Origin: Chloroflexaceae bacterium
Lineage (GTDB): Bacteria; Chloroflexota; Chloroflexia; Chloroflexales; Chloroflexaceae
Reading direction: 5' to 3'
NCBI GenBank assembly: GCA_028282325.1
Contig: JANQID010000024.1
Coordinates: 1-64,000 of the forward strand
Length of the DNA: 64,000 nt
The notes under the pieces were generated by a model that was not told where the DNA came from, made no database searches, and saw only the letters and a list, made by a program, of their open reading frames with translations. Position numbers and translations under genes: made by a program. Below are positions 45,588 through 57,200 of the stretch, in pieces. The first letter of the stretch is position 1. Every line of letters begins with the position of its first letter.

Positions 45588-46361
45588 CTAACGCTGACTC
45601 ATTGCCAGAACTGCATTCAAACTGGCGGCTGAATCGATGAGCGGCGTGTACTCCAAACCAATATACCCTGGATATGCTCGTTCGCGCAGGAGTTTAAAGA
45701 TCGGCGCGAAGTTGATATCGCCCGTGCCTGGCTCGTGACGACCGGGCGCATCGGCAATCTGAATATATCCGATCAGATCGAGATGGTTGCGAAGCTGTGC
45801 GAGCGGATCTCCTCCGCTCATATGCTGATGATACACATCGAAGAGCAAACGCACGTGTGGATCATTGATTTCACGAATTATCTGAAAACCTTCGTCGAAT
45901 GAGTGCAAATATTCACCGGGGTGATCGACCAGATTCAACGGCTCAAGAACCAACGTCACGTCGGCGTCGGCAGCGATCTCGGAAGCCTGCCACAGTCCTT
46001 CGATAAGATGCGCCCGCTGTTCTCTATGTGATATGCCGGGCACTTCCGGGCCGCTATGGACAATTAAGTGCGCGCATGAGAGATCGACTGCCAGCGATGC
46101 AGCGCGCGTTATATCATTGAGCAATTGTGGTCGTTGCGACGGATCGACGAGTGAGGCGACACTGCCCTGAAATGCGCTCACCGTTAGTCGTAGCAAAGAA
46201 CTCAGGGCCTGCGTAATATTCATATCTTTGCCCTGGCGCGTTACGAACTCGAAGGATTGGAAACCCATATCGGCGATATGCTCCAGACGCTGCTCAAAAG
46301 GCATACCGGTGAAAATGGTTTCGATGCAGACTGAGAAACGAAGTGGTGAACGCTCACTCAT
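45588..46361 (-). CDS. Hydroxypyruvate isomerase-like TIM-barrel protein
   Basis: The 257-residue protein matches the Hyi group: VCIETIFTGMPFEQRLEHIA at the start, and metal ligands in LVLEPLNLVDHPGEY, LLFDVYHQHMSGGDP, QIADAPGRHEPGTGDINF and YIGLEYTP. Such enzymes interconvert hydroxypyruvate and tartronate semialdehyde or related sugar acids. The PGRHEPGTGEI-like motif is quite specific for this branch, but substrate switching is common, so the exact reaction is open. Confidence 0.85.
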   Translation of the reverse strand: MSERSPLRFSVCIETIFTGMPFEQRLEHIADMGFQSFEFVTRQGKDMNITQALSSLLRLTVSAFQGSVASLVDPSQRPQLLNDITRAASLAVDLSCAHLIVHSGPEVPGISHREQRAHLIEGLWQASEIAADADVTLVLEPLNLVDHPGEYLHSFDEGFQIIREINDPHVRLLFDVYHQHMSGGDPLAQLRNHLDLIGYIQIADAPGRHEPGTGDINFAPIFKLLRERAYPGYIGLEYTPLIDSAASLNAVLAMSQR

Positions 46362-46521
46362 AGCTGTACCTTAACTTGTTATCTGAAATGCATTTCATAT
46401 CCAGTGGAGTCTAGCGCCAGTGCGGAGGTTTGGCACGAGACGCTGGCGTCAGCAATCCACGTGCAGTCAGAAAACGAACCTCTCTATTGTACCGCAGATC
46501 GCCGTCGGCACTATTGACGCT

Positions 46522-47313
46522 TTATACATCTTGCGGCTCATGCCACGAGAATGTGCGTGCGAGCATTGGCTCGACGAGCCACGGCGCCAGGCGTGACAGC
46601 ATAATTTGCAAGCGATCGGCAAGGGTGACATAGGCGACGCGTGGCTCGCGACGCGCGGCGCGCAACAGTGCGCGCGCTACCCGATCAGGCGATACGCCGC
46701 GGGGGGCGATACGTCGATGTTCGCTCCCGCTGCCGAGGCGGTGTGTAGCAAAATCGGTGCGGGTCGTTCCCGGTCGAAATAGCGTCACCGCGATCCCGCT
46801 GCCGTGCAACTCTATGCGCAATGCCTCGGTGAGCCGATCAAGAGCGGCTTTCGCAGCGGCATATCCGCCCAGGTATGGAAGCGCCTGAATTCCCAGCACC
46901 GATGACACATTGATAATCTGACCCCGCTCCTGATGTTTCATGTGAGGAATGGCGGCCTGGATAGTGTGCAACGGGCCAGACACATCGACCTGTATGATGC
47001 GATCCAGGTCGGCGGGGGAGATTGAGGCGACCGGCCCGGCTAGCCCGATCCCGGCATTATTGATAAGAATGTCGAGCCGCCCATGCGCAGCGATAGCTTG
47101 TTCGATCAAGGCATGCGCCTGAGCAACGTCACCGAGATCGGCGGGCAAGGCCAGCGGTCGCCCTGGTAATTGCGCGGCCAACTGCTCCAGCCGATCCGCC
47201 GAGCGCGCCGCCAGCACAACATCGGCGCCGGCCTGGGCAAAAACTCGCGCTGCTGCCGCGCCAATGCCGCTCGACGCCCCGGTGATAATTACAACTTTGT
47301 TTTGAGGGTCCAT
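46522..47313 (-). CDS. Short-chain dehydrogenase/reductase (SDR)
   Basis: The 263-residue protein is a classical SDR: TGASSGIGAAAA at 11-22, NNAGIG, catalytic NVSSVLG, and YAAAKAALDRL with Y and K. The fold binds NAD(P)H. A hydrophobic C-terminal part (RLAPWLVEPMLARTFSW) resembles DltE-like SDRs with lipid- or membrane-associated substrates. It starts 33 nt after HMG-CoA lyase on the same strand, so may be in its operon. Substrate unknown. Confidence 0.85.
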   Translation of the reverse strand: MDPQNKVVIITGASSGIGAAAARVFAQAGADVVLAARSADRLEQLAAQLPGRPLALPADLGDVAQAHALIEQAIAAHGRLDILINNAGIGLAGPVASISPADLDRIIQVDVSGPLHTIQAAIPHMKHQERGQIINVSSVLGIQALPYLGGYAAAKAALDRLTEALRIELHGSGIAVTLFRPGTTRTDFATHRLGSGSEHRRIAPRGVSPDRVARALLRAARREPRVAYVTLADRLQIMLSRLAPWLVEPMLARTFSWHEPQDV

Positions 47314-47346
47314 AGAGTTATTAGTTGGTTAGCTAGGCAAGGGATC

Positions 47347-48285
47347 TCACGCCGTCTTCTCAAGGTGCTTGCAGATTCCAGCCTTAATCGTCTGACCGGG
47401 CACCACATGCCCCAGCATATGTTCGAGCATACGGGCGGAATCCATCAAGGCGTGCAGATCGAGGCCGGTCTCGATGCCCATTTCGTGAAGCATATGGGTA
47501 AGATCTTCGGTGCAGAGGTTGCCGGGAGCGCCGGGTGCGAAGGGACAGCCGCCGATGCCGCCAATGCTGCTGTCAAACTCGGTGACACCGACCTGTAATG
47601 CGGCCAGGATATTCGCCAGTCCCGCCCCGCGCGCGCTATGCAGGTGCAGTCGCAACGACTGATTGGGAAAACGCTCGCGGAACGCCAACACCGTGCGCTG
47701 CACCAGCGTGGGATACGCCATACCGGTGGTATCGCCGAATGTGAGCTGCCCCGCGCCGAGATTCAACAGCCGCTCGCTGAGATCAAGCACATACGTAATC
47801 GGAACATCGCCTTCGAAGGGGCACCCGAAGGCCACCGACAATACCACTTCAAACCACTTGCCGGCCTCGCGCACGATCCGTGCCACTTCAGGCATCAGGC
47901 TCAGCGATTGGGCGACGCTCATATTGACATTGCTCTGATTGTGGCTCTCGCTGGCGCTCAGAAACATCATCACCGAGTCAACATCAGCCTCGATCGCGCG
48001 TAACGCACCTTTGACATTCGGAACAATCGCGCTGTAAATAATGCCCTCGCGGCGCTGCAACCTCGCGAAGACTTCGGAAGTGTCCGCCATTTGCGGCACG
48101 TTCTGGGGACGAACGAATGACCCGACTTCGATGTGGCTCAAACCGGTCTGGCTTAATGCATAAATCAGGCGAATTTTGTCATCGGTTGAGAGGATGGCGT
48201 CTTCGTTTTGCAAACCGTCACGCGGACCGACTTCACGGATAATCACGCGACTCGGCAATGTTGGCATTGATGTCTTGGTTGTCAT
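47347..48285 (-). CDS. mvaB: Hydroxymethylglutaryl-CoA lyase
   Basis: The enzyme cleaves HMG-CoA to acetyl-CoA and acetoacetate, the last step of leucine degradation. The 312-residue TIM barrel has the start motif REVGPRDGLQNE with the catalytic Arg, SFVRPQNVPQMAD, metal-ligand HLHSARGAGLANI and the lyase-specific GGCPFAPGAPGN with the catalytic Cys. This last motif separates it from 2-isopropylmalate and homocitrate synthases. Acetoacetate could also feed the PHA pathway. Confidence 0.92.
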   Translation of the reverse strand: MTTKTSMPTLPSRVIIREVGPRDGLQNEDAILSTDDKIRLIYALSQTGLSHIEVGSFVRPQNVPQMADTSEVFARLQRREGIIYSAIVPNVKGALRAIEADVDSVMMFLSASESHNQSNVNMSVAQSLSLMPEVARIVREAGKWFEVVLSVAFGCPFEGDVPITYVLDLSERLLNLGAGQLTFGDTTGMAYPTLVQRTVLAFRERFPNQSLRLHLHSARGAGLANILAALQVGVTEFDSSIGGIGGCPFAPGAPGNLCTEDLTHMLHEMGIETGLDLHALMDSARMLEHMLGHVVPGQTIKAGICKHLEKTA

Positions 48286-48647
48286 AGTTATTGGTATGAT
48301 CCTCTCAATAGGGGAAACTGGCGGTAAATTATATGTACACGATATGCATGGTAGATAAGATGGGAATGATTGTCAAACGCGCTTGCCAATTACGCTTTGC
48401 CCAGATGCACAGCGCGAAAATCAGTGTCGGCGTGTGTGTTATACTCTTCCCTGGCATAGAAGATTGCAAGCCGATACGGCGTATGCTGACTGATCGTAGA
48501 GCATTCCTACACGATGGTACAACCGGTGAGGCACGACAAGACGCGAACGGAGGCGTTTGTTGCGTCGGAAACGTTGCGCCTGATAGGCTTTAAAGACTTT
48601 GCATAACATATCAGATAGGATTGCTATATAGACAGGGAGCGCAACTT
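48286..48647. other. Intergenic region between mvaB and glgX
   Basis: This 362-nt divergent gap carries no convincing gene. A possible extended -10 (TGTTATACT, 48437-48445) points toward glgX, and on the other strand TATAAT (about 48330) points toward mvaB. Neither has a good -35. An 86-codon frame here has no ribosome site or family features. Confidence 0.4.
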
Positions 48648-50807
48648 ATGACCAGACCGGTCTGGCCGGGCAAACCTTATCCATTGGGAGCAACCTGGGA
48701 TGGATATGGCGTGAATTTCGCATTGTTCTCGGAAAATGCCGAGCGTGTTGAGTTATGTCTATTTGATTCCAGCGATGCATTGAACGAGAACGAACGCATT
48801 ATGATGTCTGAACAGACCGATATGGTCTGGCATACTTACATCCCGCGACTGGTGCCGGGGCAACTCTATGGCTATCGGGTTTATGGGCCGTATGAACCTT
48901 TGGAGGGTCATCGCTTTAACCCGAACAAACTTGTGCTTGACCCCTATGCCAAGGCGATTAGCGGAACAAAACGTTGGGACGATGCGGTATTTGGCTATAA
49001 GATCGGTCATCCCCATGGCGACTTGAGCTTTGATGCACGCGACAGCGCACCTTATATGCCGCGCTGCGTGGTCATCGATGATGCGTTTCCCTGGGGCGAT
49101 GATCGTCCTCCGGCAACGCCGCTGCACAAATCCGTTATCTATGAAATGCACGTCAAAGGATTCACCCAACTGTGTCCGGATATCCCGGCAGAATTGCGCG
49201 GATCCTACGCGGCGCTGACTGAACCGGCTGTCATTACGTATCTCCAATCACTGGGTGTCACAGCGGTTGAGTTGATGCCGGTTCATCAATACGTCAATGA
49301 TCGCCACCTCGTCGATCGCGGCCTGAGCAACTATTGGGGGTATAACACATTTGCCTTCTTCGCCCCGGAGGTGCGCTATAGCAGCAGCGGCTTTATGGGT
49401 GAGCAAGTGCGCGAATTTAAAGCGATGGTCAAAGCCCTGCACAATGCCGGCATCGAAGTTATTCTCGATGTAGTATACAACCATACCGGCGAGGGCAACC
49501 ATATGGGGCCAACACTCTCGCTGCGCGGGATTGACAACCAGGCGTACTACCGGCTGGTTACTGATGCGCCGCGTTATTATATGGACTATACCGGTACCGG
49601 AAACAGCCTCAACATGCTGCATACGCGCGTCTTGCAGCTTATTATGGATAGCCTGCGCTACTGGGTGACCGAGATGCATGTCGATGGTTTCCGCTTTGAC
49701 CTGGCGGCGACGTTGGCCCGCGGGTTACACGAGGCTGATCGGCTCTCGGCTTTCTTCGATATTATTCATCAGGATCCAGTAATCTCGCAGGTGAAGCTTA
49801 TCGCCGAACCGTGGGACGTTGGGCCGGGCGGCTATCAGGTCGGCAACTTCCCAGTGCTCTGGTCGGAATGGAATGGCAAATATCGCGATACGGTGCGGCG
49901 GTTCTGGCGCGGCGATGAGAGTCAGGTCGCCGAGATGGCCTATCGATTAACGGGCTCCAGTGACCTCTATCAGCACAATGGGCGGCGTCCCTATGCCAGC
50001 ATCAATTTCGTCACCGCGCACGATGGCTTCACGCTGCGCGATCTGGTGAGCTATAACGAGAAGCATAACCACGCCAATGGTGAAGACAATCACGACGGCG
50101 ATGATCACAACAATAGCTGGAATTGCGGCTTCGAAGGCCCAACCAATGACCCGGCGATCAATGCGCTGCGCGCTCAGCAGCAGCGTAACTTTATGGCCAC
50201 GCTGCTGCTTTCGCAAGGTGTACCGATGATCCTCGGCGGCGACGAGAGCGGGCGCACGCAGATGGGCAATAATAACGCTTATTGCCAGGACAACGAGATA
50301 GGCTGGGTCAACTGGGATCTCGATGAAAATGGATTGGATCTGCTGGAATTCACCCGGCGGCTGATCCGCATTCGCAACGAGTATCCAATTTTGCATCGGC
50401 GGCGCTTTTTTATCGGGCGCTCCATTCACGGCGGCAATGTGCATGACATCATATGGCTATGCCCCGATGGCAAGGAGATGTCCGATGAAGCGTGGAACAA
50501 CAGCATGATGCGCTCCCTGGGCATGCTGCTTGATGGCCGGGCGATGGATGTCTATGACGAATGGGGTCAGCCAATCAGCCATGATATGTTGTTGCTGATG
50601 ATGTTGAACGCTAACCTGGATCCAGTTCCGTTTATGTTGCCCGACAAACTGGACTCACACCCGTGGGAACTGATCGTCGATACGACAATGCCAAAATACG
50701 ACGAGATGCTGGAATTTGACGCTGGCGACGTCTACAATCTGCAAGGGCGCTCGCTCGTATTGATGCGCCAACGCCTGGAAGAGACGGAGGCGAACGGGAA
50801 CGGCTGA
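48648..50807 (+). CDS. glgX: Glycogen debranching enzyme GlgX (GH13)
   Basis: GlgX removes short branches from glycogen after phosphorylase action. The 719-residue protein has an N-terminal CBM48-like domain and GH13 motifs: [13 protein letters not shown], the nucleophile region [14 protein letters not shown], the acid [17 protein letters not shown] and [19 protein letters not shown], the last typical of the GlgX/isoamylase branch. ATG 48648 has GGGAG 8-10 nt before it; an in-frame codon at 48621 lacks it. Begins the glucan cluster and is followed 29 nt later by an esterase. Confidence 0.93.
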   Translation: MTRPVWPGKPYPLGATWDGYGVNFALFSENAERVELCLFDSSDALNENERIMMSEQTDMVWHTYIPRLVPGQLYGYRVYGPYEPLEGHRFNPNKLVLDPYAKAISGTKRWDDAVFGYKIGHPHGDLSFDARDSAPYMPRCVVIDDAFPWGDDRPPATPLHKSVIYEMHVKGFTQLCPDIPAELRGSYAALTEPAVITYLQSLGVTAVELMPVHQYVNDRHLVDRGLSNYWGYNTFAFFAPEVRYSSSGFMGEQVREFKAMVKALHNAGIEVILDVVYNHTGEGNHMGPTLSLRGIDNQAYYRLVTDAPRYYMDYTGTGNSLNMLHTRVLQLIMDSLRYWVTEMHVDGFRFDLAATLARGLHEADRLSAFFDIIHQDPVISQVKLIAEPWDVGPGGYQVGNFPVLWSEWNGKYRDTVRRFWRGDESQVAEMAYRLTGSSDLYQHNGRRPYASINFVTAHDGFTLRDLVSYNEKHNHANGEDNHDGDDHNNSWNCGFEGPTNDPAINALRAQQQRNFMATLLLSQGVPMILGGDESGRTQMGNNNAYCQDNEIGWVNWDLDENGLDLLEFTRRLIRIRNEYPILHRRRFFIGRSIHGGNVHDIIWLCPDGKEMSDEAWNNSMMRSLGMLLDGRAMDVYDEWGQPISHDMLLLMMLNANLDPVPFMLPDKLDSHPWELIVDTTMPKYDEMLEFDAGDVYNLQGRSLVLMRQRLEETEANGNG

Positions 50808-50836
50808 TGCCGTTGCAGATCAGAGGAGTATGGCAT

Positions 50837-51796
50837 ATGGCTCATTTTGATTTGTCGCTCGATGCGCTTTGGAAGTATAGTCCGCCGCACACCAGGCAGC
50901 CGGACTTTGATCGATTTTGGCAAGAAACGTTGGACGCTGCTGTGCAACAACCGCTCAACCCGCTCTTGGAACCGCTTGAGTCGCCCTATCGCAACGTAAA
51001 CCTGTTTCGCGCCAGCTTCAGCGGGTGGGGCGGCGCATCCATCGTCGGCGTCTATGCTACGCCGCTCGGCGATGGCCCGTTTCCCGGCGTCGTGCTCTAC
51101 CACGGTTACGCATCGCGTCGCCCCGAAACGTTCCACCTGCTCGGCTGGATCTTGCAAGGTTACGCTGTGCTGGCCATTGATATACGCGGTCAGAGCGGCG
51201 AGAGCAGCGATAGCGGCGGTTATTCCGGCGGCCACGCGTTGGGACTCTTAACGCTGGGCATTGGCGACCCGCGCGATTACTACTATCGGGGGGTCTACAT
51301 TGACGCCGTGCGCGCCGTAGATGTGTTGGCCGATCTCCCAGAAGTTGATGCAGCCCGAATCGGACTCGCCGGCGCCAGTCAGGGCGGTGCGTTGACGCTG
51401 GCGGCCGCCGCCCTCGTCGGATCGCGGGTGCGCGCCGCTGTCGCCGAGATCCCGTTTCTCTGCAACTTCGAGCGTGCCGCCACCCTGGTCGATACCGAGC
51501 CGTATAGTGAAATCGGGCGCTATTGCCGTCAAAGCGGAGCCGATAGCGCGCTAGTTTTTCGCACATTGAGCTATTTTGACTGTATGAATCTGACCGACCG
51601 CATTAGTGCGGCGACGCTCGTCACCTGCGGACTGATGGATGACATCTGCCCGCCATCAACCATCTTTGCTGCGTACAATGCCATCAGTGCGCCGAAAGAC
51701 ATCTTTGTTGCACCGTTTGGCGAACACACGACCTTCCCTGGCGTCCTTGACATGCGTGCACGCTGGTTCGCCGAACGCTTACAACCTATGCCCTAG
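50837..51796 (+). CDS. Acetyl xylan esterase / cephalosporin deacetylase family (CE7)
   Basis: The 319-residue alpha/beta-hydrolase has the CE7 pattern: RGQSGESSD, the nucleophile elbow GLAGASQGGALTLAA, the Asp in CGLMDDICPPST and the His in FGEHTTFPG. CE7 enzymes deacetylate xylooligosaccharides and other small acetylated compounds. ATG 50837 is preceded by AGAGGAG. It is unusual between glgX and glgE; it may act on acetylated sugars imported as food or be an unrelated passenger. Confidence 0.85.
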   Translation: MAHFDLSLDALWKYSPPHTRQPDFDRFWQETLDAAVQQPLNPLLEPLESPYRNVNLFRASFSGWGGASIVGVYATPLGDGPFPGVVLYHGYASRRPETFHLLGWILQGYAVLAIDIRGQSGESSDSGGYSGGHALGLLTLGIGDPRDYYYRGVYIDAVRAVDVLADLPEVDAARIGLAGASQGGALTLAAAALVGSRVRAAVAEIPFLCNFERAATLVDTEPYSEIGRYCRQSGADSALVFRTLSYFDCMNLTDRISAATLVTCGLMDDICPPSTIFAAYNAISAPKDIFVAPFGEHTTFPGVLDMRARWFAERLQPMP

Positions 51797-51837
51797 TAGA
51801 CGCCGTCAGGCGGCCTATGTATAGGCTGTCCATTCGT

Positions 51838-51866
51838 TTGACAAGCCTGTCACCGTTCTGTACAAT
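51838..51866 (+). promoter_or_regulatory. Sigma-70-type promoter before glgE
   Basis: TTGACA (51838-51843) and TACAAT (51861-51866) are separated by exactly 17 nt. The start of glgE lies about 130 nt downstream. This is the best promoter in the glucan cluster and suggests that glgE-treS-glgB-treZ can be transcribed apart from glgX. Confidence 0.75.
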
Positions 51867-51994
51867 CACAATCAGTTGTTGCAGCCATAGTACGCAAACT
51901 GTATATATGTTTCGCGTAGCATCGGCGGGGCGCGAAGGCGTTCGCTCTTGAATAGTCTTGCGCTGATGATGAATGCGCCAGGGAGAGACGGGTA

Positions 51995-54058
51995 ATGCCA
52001 GTTGAAGCAAAACGCAAACGAAGCGCGCCAAAGCAGAAACCTGATTATCCGCCGGACGGCATAAGCGATATTGGAGAGGGACGCAAGCGTACGATCATTG
52101 AAGGAGTTTCTCCCGAAATAGATGGCGGTCGTTATCCAATCAAGCGTGTGGTCGGCGACGATATTGTGGTTGAAGCCGATGTCTTCGGCGACGGTCACGA
52201 CGCAGTTTCTTGCGCAGTGATGTATCGCAAGATCGATGCTACGGAGTGGACGGAAATTCCTATGCGCGTGCTGGTGAACGACCGCTGGCGGGCGGAATTT
52301 ACGATGACTGAGATTGGTCGCCACATCTATACCATTAAGGCATGGGTGGACCGCTTTAAATCGTGGTCGCGTGATCTTGCCAAGCGCGTCGAGGCCGGCC
52401 AGGACGTCACGGTTGATTTACTGATCGGGGCTGAGTTGGTTGAAGAGGCCGCCGCGGCGACGGCCGAAACCAGCGCTGAATATGCTGCGATGCTGCAACA
52501 GTACGCGCAGAAGCTGCGCTCCGGCGGAAGCGTCGGCGTCCAGAGCGCGTTGGCGTCCGAGCTTGAATGGCTGATGTATCGCTATCTGCCGCGCCGTTTC
52601 GCCAATTGGTATGATCGCCAGTTGCCGCTCGTGGTTGATCGCGAGCGCGCACGCTTCAGCGCCTGGTACGAAATGTTCCCGCGCTCGTGCGCCCCGGAGG
52701 GCAATCGCCACGGCACGTTTAAAGATGTCGAGGCGCGTTTGCCCTATGTCGCATCGATGGGCTTTGACGTTCTGTATCTGCCGCCCATTCACCCAATCGG
52801 GCGCACCTTGCGCAAAGGCCGTAACAACAATGTCGCGTCGCAGCCTGGTGATGTCGGTAGCCCCTGGGCGATTGGCGCCGAAGAGGGCGGCCACAAGTCG
52901 ATTCATTCGGAACTCGGCACGCTGGACGATTTCCGGCATCTGGTTCAGCGGGCCAAAGAATATGGCATGGAAGTAGCGCTGGACATTGCATTCCAATGCT
53001 CGCCTGACCATCCCTATGTCAAAGAGCATCCGGAGTGGTTCCGCAAGCGCCCTGACGGCACTATTCAATATGCCGAGAATCCGCCGAAGAAATACCAGGA
53101 TATCTATCCGTTCGACTTTGAGACGGAAGATTGGCCGGGTCTCTGGAAAGAACTGAAGAGCATCTTCGATTTCTGGATCGCGCAGGGTGTGAAGATCTTT
53201 CGCGTGGACAACCCGCACACCAAAGCATTCGGCTTCTGGGAATGGTGCATTAATGCGATCAAACGCGAGCATCCCGGCGTGATCTTTCTCTCCGAAGCAT
53301 TCACACGCCCGAAGGTTATGTATCGGCTGGCTAAACTTGGCTTTACGCAGTCGTACACCTACTTCGCCTGGCGATCAACGGGCTGGGATCTAACCCAGTA
53401 CCTGATCGAGCTGACCCAGACCGAAGTGATAGAGTTCTTCCGCCCGAATTTCTGGCCCAACACGCCCGATATTTTGACCGAGCAACTCCAGATCGGCAAA
53501 CGCCCGACGTTTCTCACGCGTTTGGCGCTGGCGGCGACATTGACTGCCAACTACGGCATCTATGGCCCGGCCTTTGAACTGCGCGAGAACCGTCCGCTGG
53601 TACGCGGCAAGGAAGAGTATCTCGACTCGGAGAAATATGAAATTCGGCGCTGGGACATCGACAACCCGGAAAGCCTGAGAAACTACATCGCCCTGATTAA
53701 TCGTATCCGCAACGAGAACCCGGCGCTTCAACGCAACGATGGATTGCGCTTCCACCATGTTGACAACGATCAACTGCTCGTCTACAGCAAGAGCACGCCG
53801 AATCTCGACAATGTTCTGTTGATGGTGATCAACCTTGATCCGAACTATATCCAATCAGGATGGGTTGATTTGCCAATCGAGGAACTTGGCATTGACCCTC
53901 GCTTGCCTTATCAGATCCACGATCTGGTGAGCGATGTTCGTTATATGTGGAATGGCGTCCGTAACTATGTAGAACTCAACCCGGCGGTGATGCCAATCCA
54001 TATTTTCCGCATCCAGCGACGTACGCGCAGCGAGCGTGATTTTGACTACTACGTGTGA
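51995..54058 (+). CDS. glgE: Alpha-1,4-glucan:maltose-1-phosphate maltosyltransferase GlgE
   Basis: GlgE extends alpha-1,4-glucans with maltose from maltose-1-phosphate. The 687-residue protein has an N-terminal beta-domain (DIVVEADVFGDGHDAVSCAV) with a long helical insertion, then GH13 motifs: YVASMGFDVLYLPPIHPIG, the nucleophile D in FRVDNPHTKAF, the acid/base E in IFLSEAFTRPKVM and NYGIYGPAFELRENRPL, which together mark GlgE rather than amylases. It starts with AGGGAGAGACG before the ATG and is followed by the TreS-maltokinase gene that makes its donor. Confidence 0.94.
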   Translation: MPVEAKRKRSAPKQKPDYPPDGISDIGEGRKRTIIEGVSPEIDGGRYPIKRVVGDDIVVEADVFGDGHDAVSCAVMYRKIDATEWTEIPMRVLVNDRWRAEFTMTEIGRHIYTIKAWVDRFKSWSRDLAKRVEAGQDVTVDLLIGAELVEEAAAATAETSAEYAAMLQQYAQKLRSGGSVGVQSALASELEWLMYRYLPRRFANWYDRQLPLVVDRERARFSAWYEMFPRSCAPEGNRHGTFKDVEARLPYVASMGFDVLYLPPIHPIGRTLRKGRNNNVASQPGDVGSPWAIGAEEGGHKSIHSELGTLDDFRHLVQRAKEYGMEVALDIAFQCSPDHPYVKEHPEWFRKRPDGTIQYAENPPKKYQDIYPFDFETEDWPGLWKELKSIFDFWIAQGVKIFRVDNPHTKAFGFWEWCINAIKREHPGVIFLSEAFTRPKVMYRLAKLGFTQSYTYFAWRSTGWDLTQYLIELTQTEVIEFFRPNFWPNTPDILTEQLQIGKRPTFLTRLALAATLTANYGIYGPAFELRENRPLVRGKEEYLDSEKYEIRRWDIDNPESLRNYIALINRIRNENPALQRNDGLRFHHVDNDQLLVYSKSTPNLDNVLLMVINLDPNYIQSGWVDLPIEELGIDPRLPYQIHDLVSDVRYMWNGVRNYVELNPAVMPIHIFRIQRRTRSERDFDYYV

Positions 54059-54200
54059 CGTCCGCCTGTGCCCATGTGCGGTATAAACGGTTTCAGGAAG
54101 GAATGGGAGATCGCGCGCATATTTCTCGCAAGGGAAGTTTTGCGTCGCGATAATGTTGTTTATTGCACACCGATCTGCCTGGATCGGCCAGGATCTGTCT

Positions 54201-57200
54201 ATGGCGCGTAAAACAGCTGCGGCTTTCTCGATGGAGAGTGACCCGCTCTGGTACAAAGATGCGGTTATCTACGAGGTTCACGTTCGGGCATTTTTTGATA
54301 GCGACGGCGATGGCGTCGGCGATTTTCGCGGTCTGACCGAGAAGCTTGACTATTTGCAAGATCTTGGGGTGACAGCGGTCTGGCTTCTGCCGTTTTATCC
54401 TTCGCCCCTGCGTGATGATGGCTATGACATCGCCGATTACAATAGTGTTAATCCGTCATATGGCGCTTTGCAGGATGTAAAAACCTTCGTGCACGAAGCC
54501 CATCGGCGCGGTTTGCGTGTGATCACCGAGTTGGTGTGCAATCATACATCCGATCAGCATCCCTGGTTCCAGCGAGCGCGTCAGGCCAAACCGGGCAGCG
54601 CCGCACGTAATTTTTATGTTTGGAATGATACGTCTGAACAGTATAAAGACGCGCGGATTATCTTTAAGGACTTTGAATCGTCCAACTGGTCATGGGACGC
54701 AGTGGCTGGCGCATATTACTGGCACCGTTTCTACTCCCATCAACCCGACCTGAACTTCGATAACCCCCAGGTGCATAAAGCGATATTTCGCGCGATGGAC
54801 TTCTGGCTGAATATGGGTGTTGACGGCCTGCGGCTGGATGCTGTTCCCTATTTGTATGAGCGTGAGGGCACCAACTGCGAGAATCTTCCCGAAACGCATG
54901 CGTTTTTGCGGAAGCTGCGCCATCATGTTGATGAGAAATACCATAATCGCATGCTTCTGGCCGAGGCAAATCAATGGCCGGAAGATTCGGTCGCCTATTT
55001 TGGCGAAGGTGATGAATGCCATATGGCGTTCCACTTCCCGTTGATGCCGCGCCTGTTTATGTCGATCTATATGGAGGATCGTTTCCCGCTGATCGACATC
55101 CTGCGCCAGACGCCGGCTATTCCCGAAACCAGTCAGTGGGCGCTGTTTTTGCGCAATCACGACGAACTTACTCTGGAAATGGTAACAGACGAAGAACGTG
55201 ATTATATGTATCGGGTCTATGCGAAAGATCGTCGCGCGCGCATTAATCTTGGTATTCGGCGGCGCCTTTCGCCATTGCTCGGCAATCATCGGCGAAAAAT
55301 CGAGCTGATGAATGGGTTGCTGTTCTCATTGCCGGGCACGCCGGTACTGTACTATGGCGATGAAATCGGCATGGGCGACAATATCTATCTCGGCGATCGC
55401 AACGGGGTGCGCACACCAATGCAGTGGAGCGCTGACCGCAATGCCGGATTCTCGCGCGCCAATCCCCAGAAGTTATATCTGCCGATTATTATTGACCCGG
55501 AATATCATTATGAAACTGTCAATGTCGAAGCACATTCGAACAATCCCCACTCGCTGCTGTGGTGGATGAAGCGACTGATCGCCTTGCGCAAAAACCATAA
55601 AGCATTTGGCCGTGGCTCAATCGAACTCTTGCATCCGGAAAACCGCAAGGTGCTGGTGTTTACCCGTAGTTATGAAGATGAGCGCATTCTTGTCGTCGCC
55701 AACCTCTCGCGCTACGTTCAGTATGTCGAACTTGATCTGTCGCAATATCGCGGCATGATCCCGGTTGAAGCGTTCAGCAAAGGCGAGTTTCCTCCCATCG
55801 GCGAATTGCCCTACTTCCTGACTCTTGGGCCGCATTCGTTCTTCTGGTTCCTGCTTGAACCGCATAGCATTGAAGGTATCAGCATCGGTGTGGGCGATCC
55901 GTCCGAGTCGATACCGCTTATTACGGTCAGAGGCTCCTGGGAGCGGGTCGTTCAGGGCAAACAGCGCGTGGATCTTGAACGTATCTTACCGGGTTATATT
56001 CGCTTGCGGCGCTGGTTTGGAAGCAAGGCGCAACGTATTAAATCAATTCAGTTCCGTGAGGTTGTGCCGTTTCTGCATAACTCAACCAATGCGTTTTTGA
56101 CGATGGTCAATGTGAACTATATTGATCATGACCCGGAAACGTATATGATACCGCTATCGTTCGCAACGGGAGAGCGAGCGACGCAATTGCTGCGCGATTT
56201 CCCGCACACCGTGATTGCACGGCTCAACTTGATCGACAGCAATACGAAAGGCGTGCTCTACGATCCATTGATCGAGCGTAGCTTCTGCACCACCCTGTTT
56301 GAGATTATTGCTGGGCGGAGGCGGTTGCGCAGCGAACGGGGCGAAGTCATGGCTTCGGTGACGCGTGCGTTTCGCCAGATACGCAGCTCAAGCGATGATC
56401 CGCTTGAACCGGCGGTCGTACGCGCTGAGCAGAGCAACTCGTCAATCATCTATGGCAATCAGTTTATTTTGAAGCTCTTTCGCAAGCTCGATACAGGTGT
56501 CAACCCCGACCTGGAGATTGGGCGGTTCTTGACGGAAAAGACGGGGTTCAAGAATACGCCGCCGATTGCCGGAGCGCTCGAATATCAACCCAATGCCGCA
56601 AGCGAGCCGATTACGATGGCTATCTTGCAAGGTTTTGTCATCAACGAAGGAGACGCCTGGAGTTATACAATTGATACGCTTGGTCCCTACTATGACCATG
56701 CGATGACGCTTTCCTGGATGCGGGACGACAGCTTGGAAGCGGCATTGGAAGAATATGCTTCGACAACGACAAAATCCGAGAGTCTGAAGCTCCAGCTGCC
56801 GAATATGTCGATTCAGGCGATGCTCGACCGGCTCGATAGCGAACCGCCGCCGCTGGCGCTGGAAATGTTTGGCGCCTACCTAGAACAGGCGCGTTTGCTC
56901 GGCCAACGCACGGCTGAAATGCATCTGGCGCTCACCCAAAAAACGGACGATCCGGCTTTTGCCCCCGAACCGTTTTCGCGGCTCTATCAGCGTTCTATCT
57001 ATCAATCGGCGCGTAGTCTCGTGAGCCGGGTATTCCAGACGCTGCGACGCAATTTTGAAACGCTACCTGAAGATGTCCAACCGGAAGCCAGCGAGACGCT
57101 TGCGCAGGAAGAGGCCATTCTTGAACGTCTTCGCACCGTCATTGGTACGAAAATTACCGCGTTGCGCTCACGTTACCACGGGGATTATCACCTGGGCCAG

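Noticed and set aside
48333-48593. 86-codon frame in the mvaB-glgX gap
   Set aside because: No ribosome site, no domain, Cys-rich random-looking composition; treated as non-coding.
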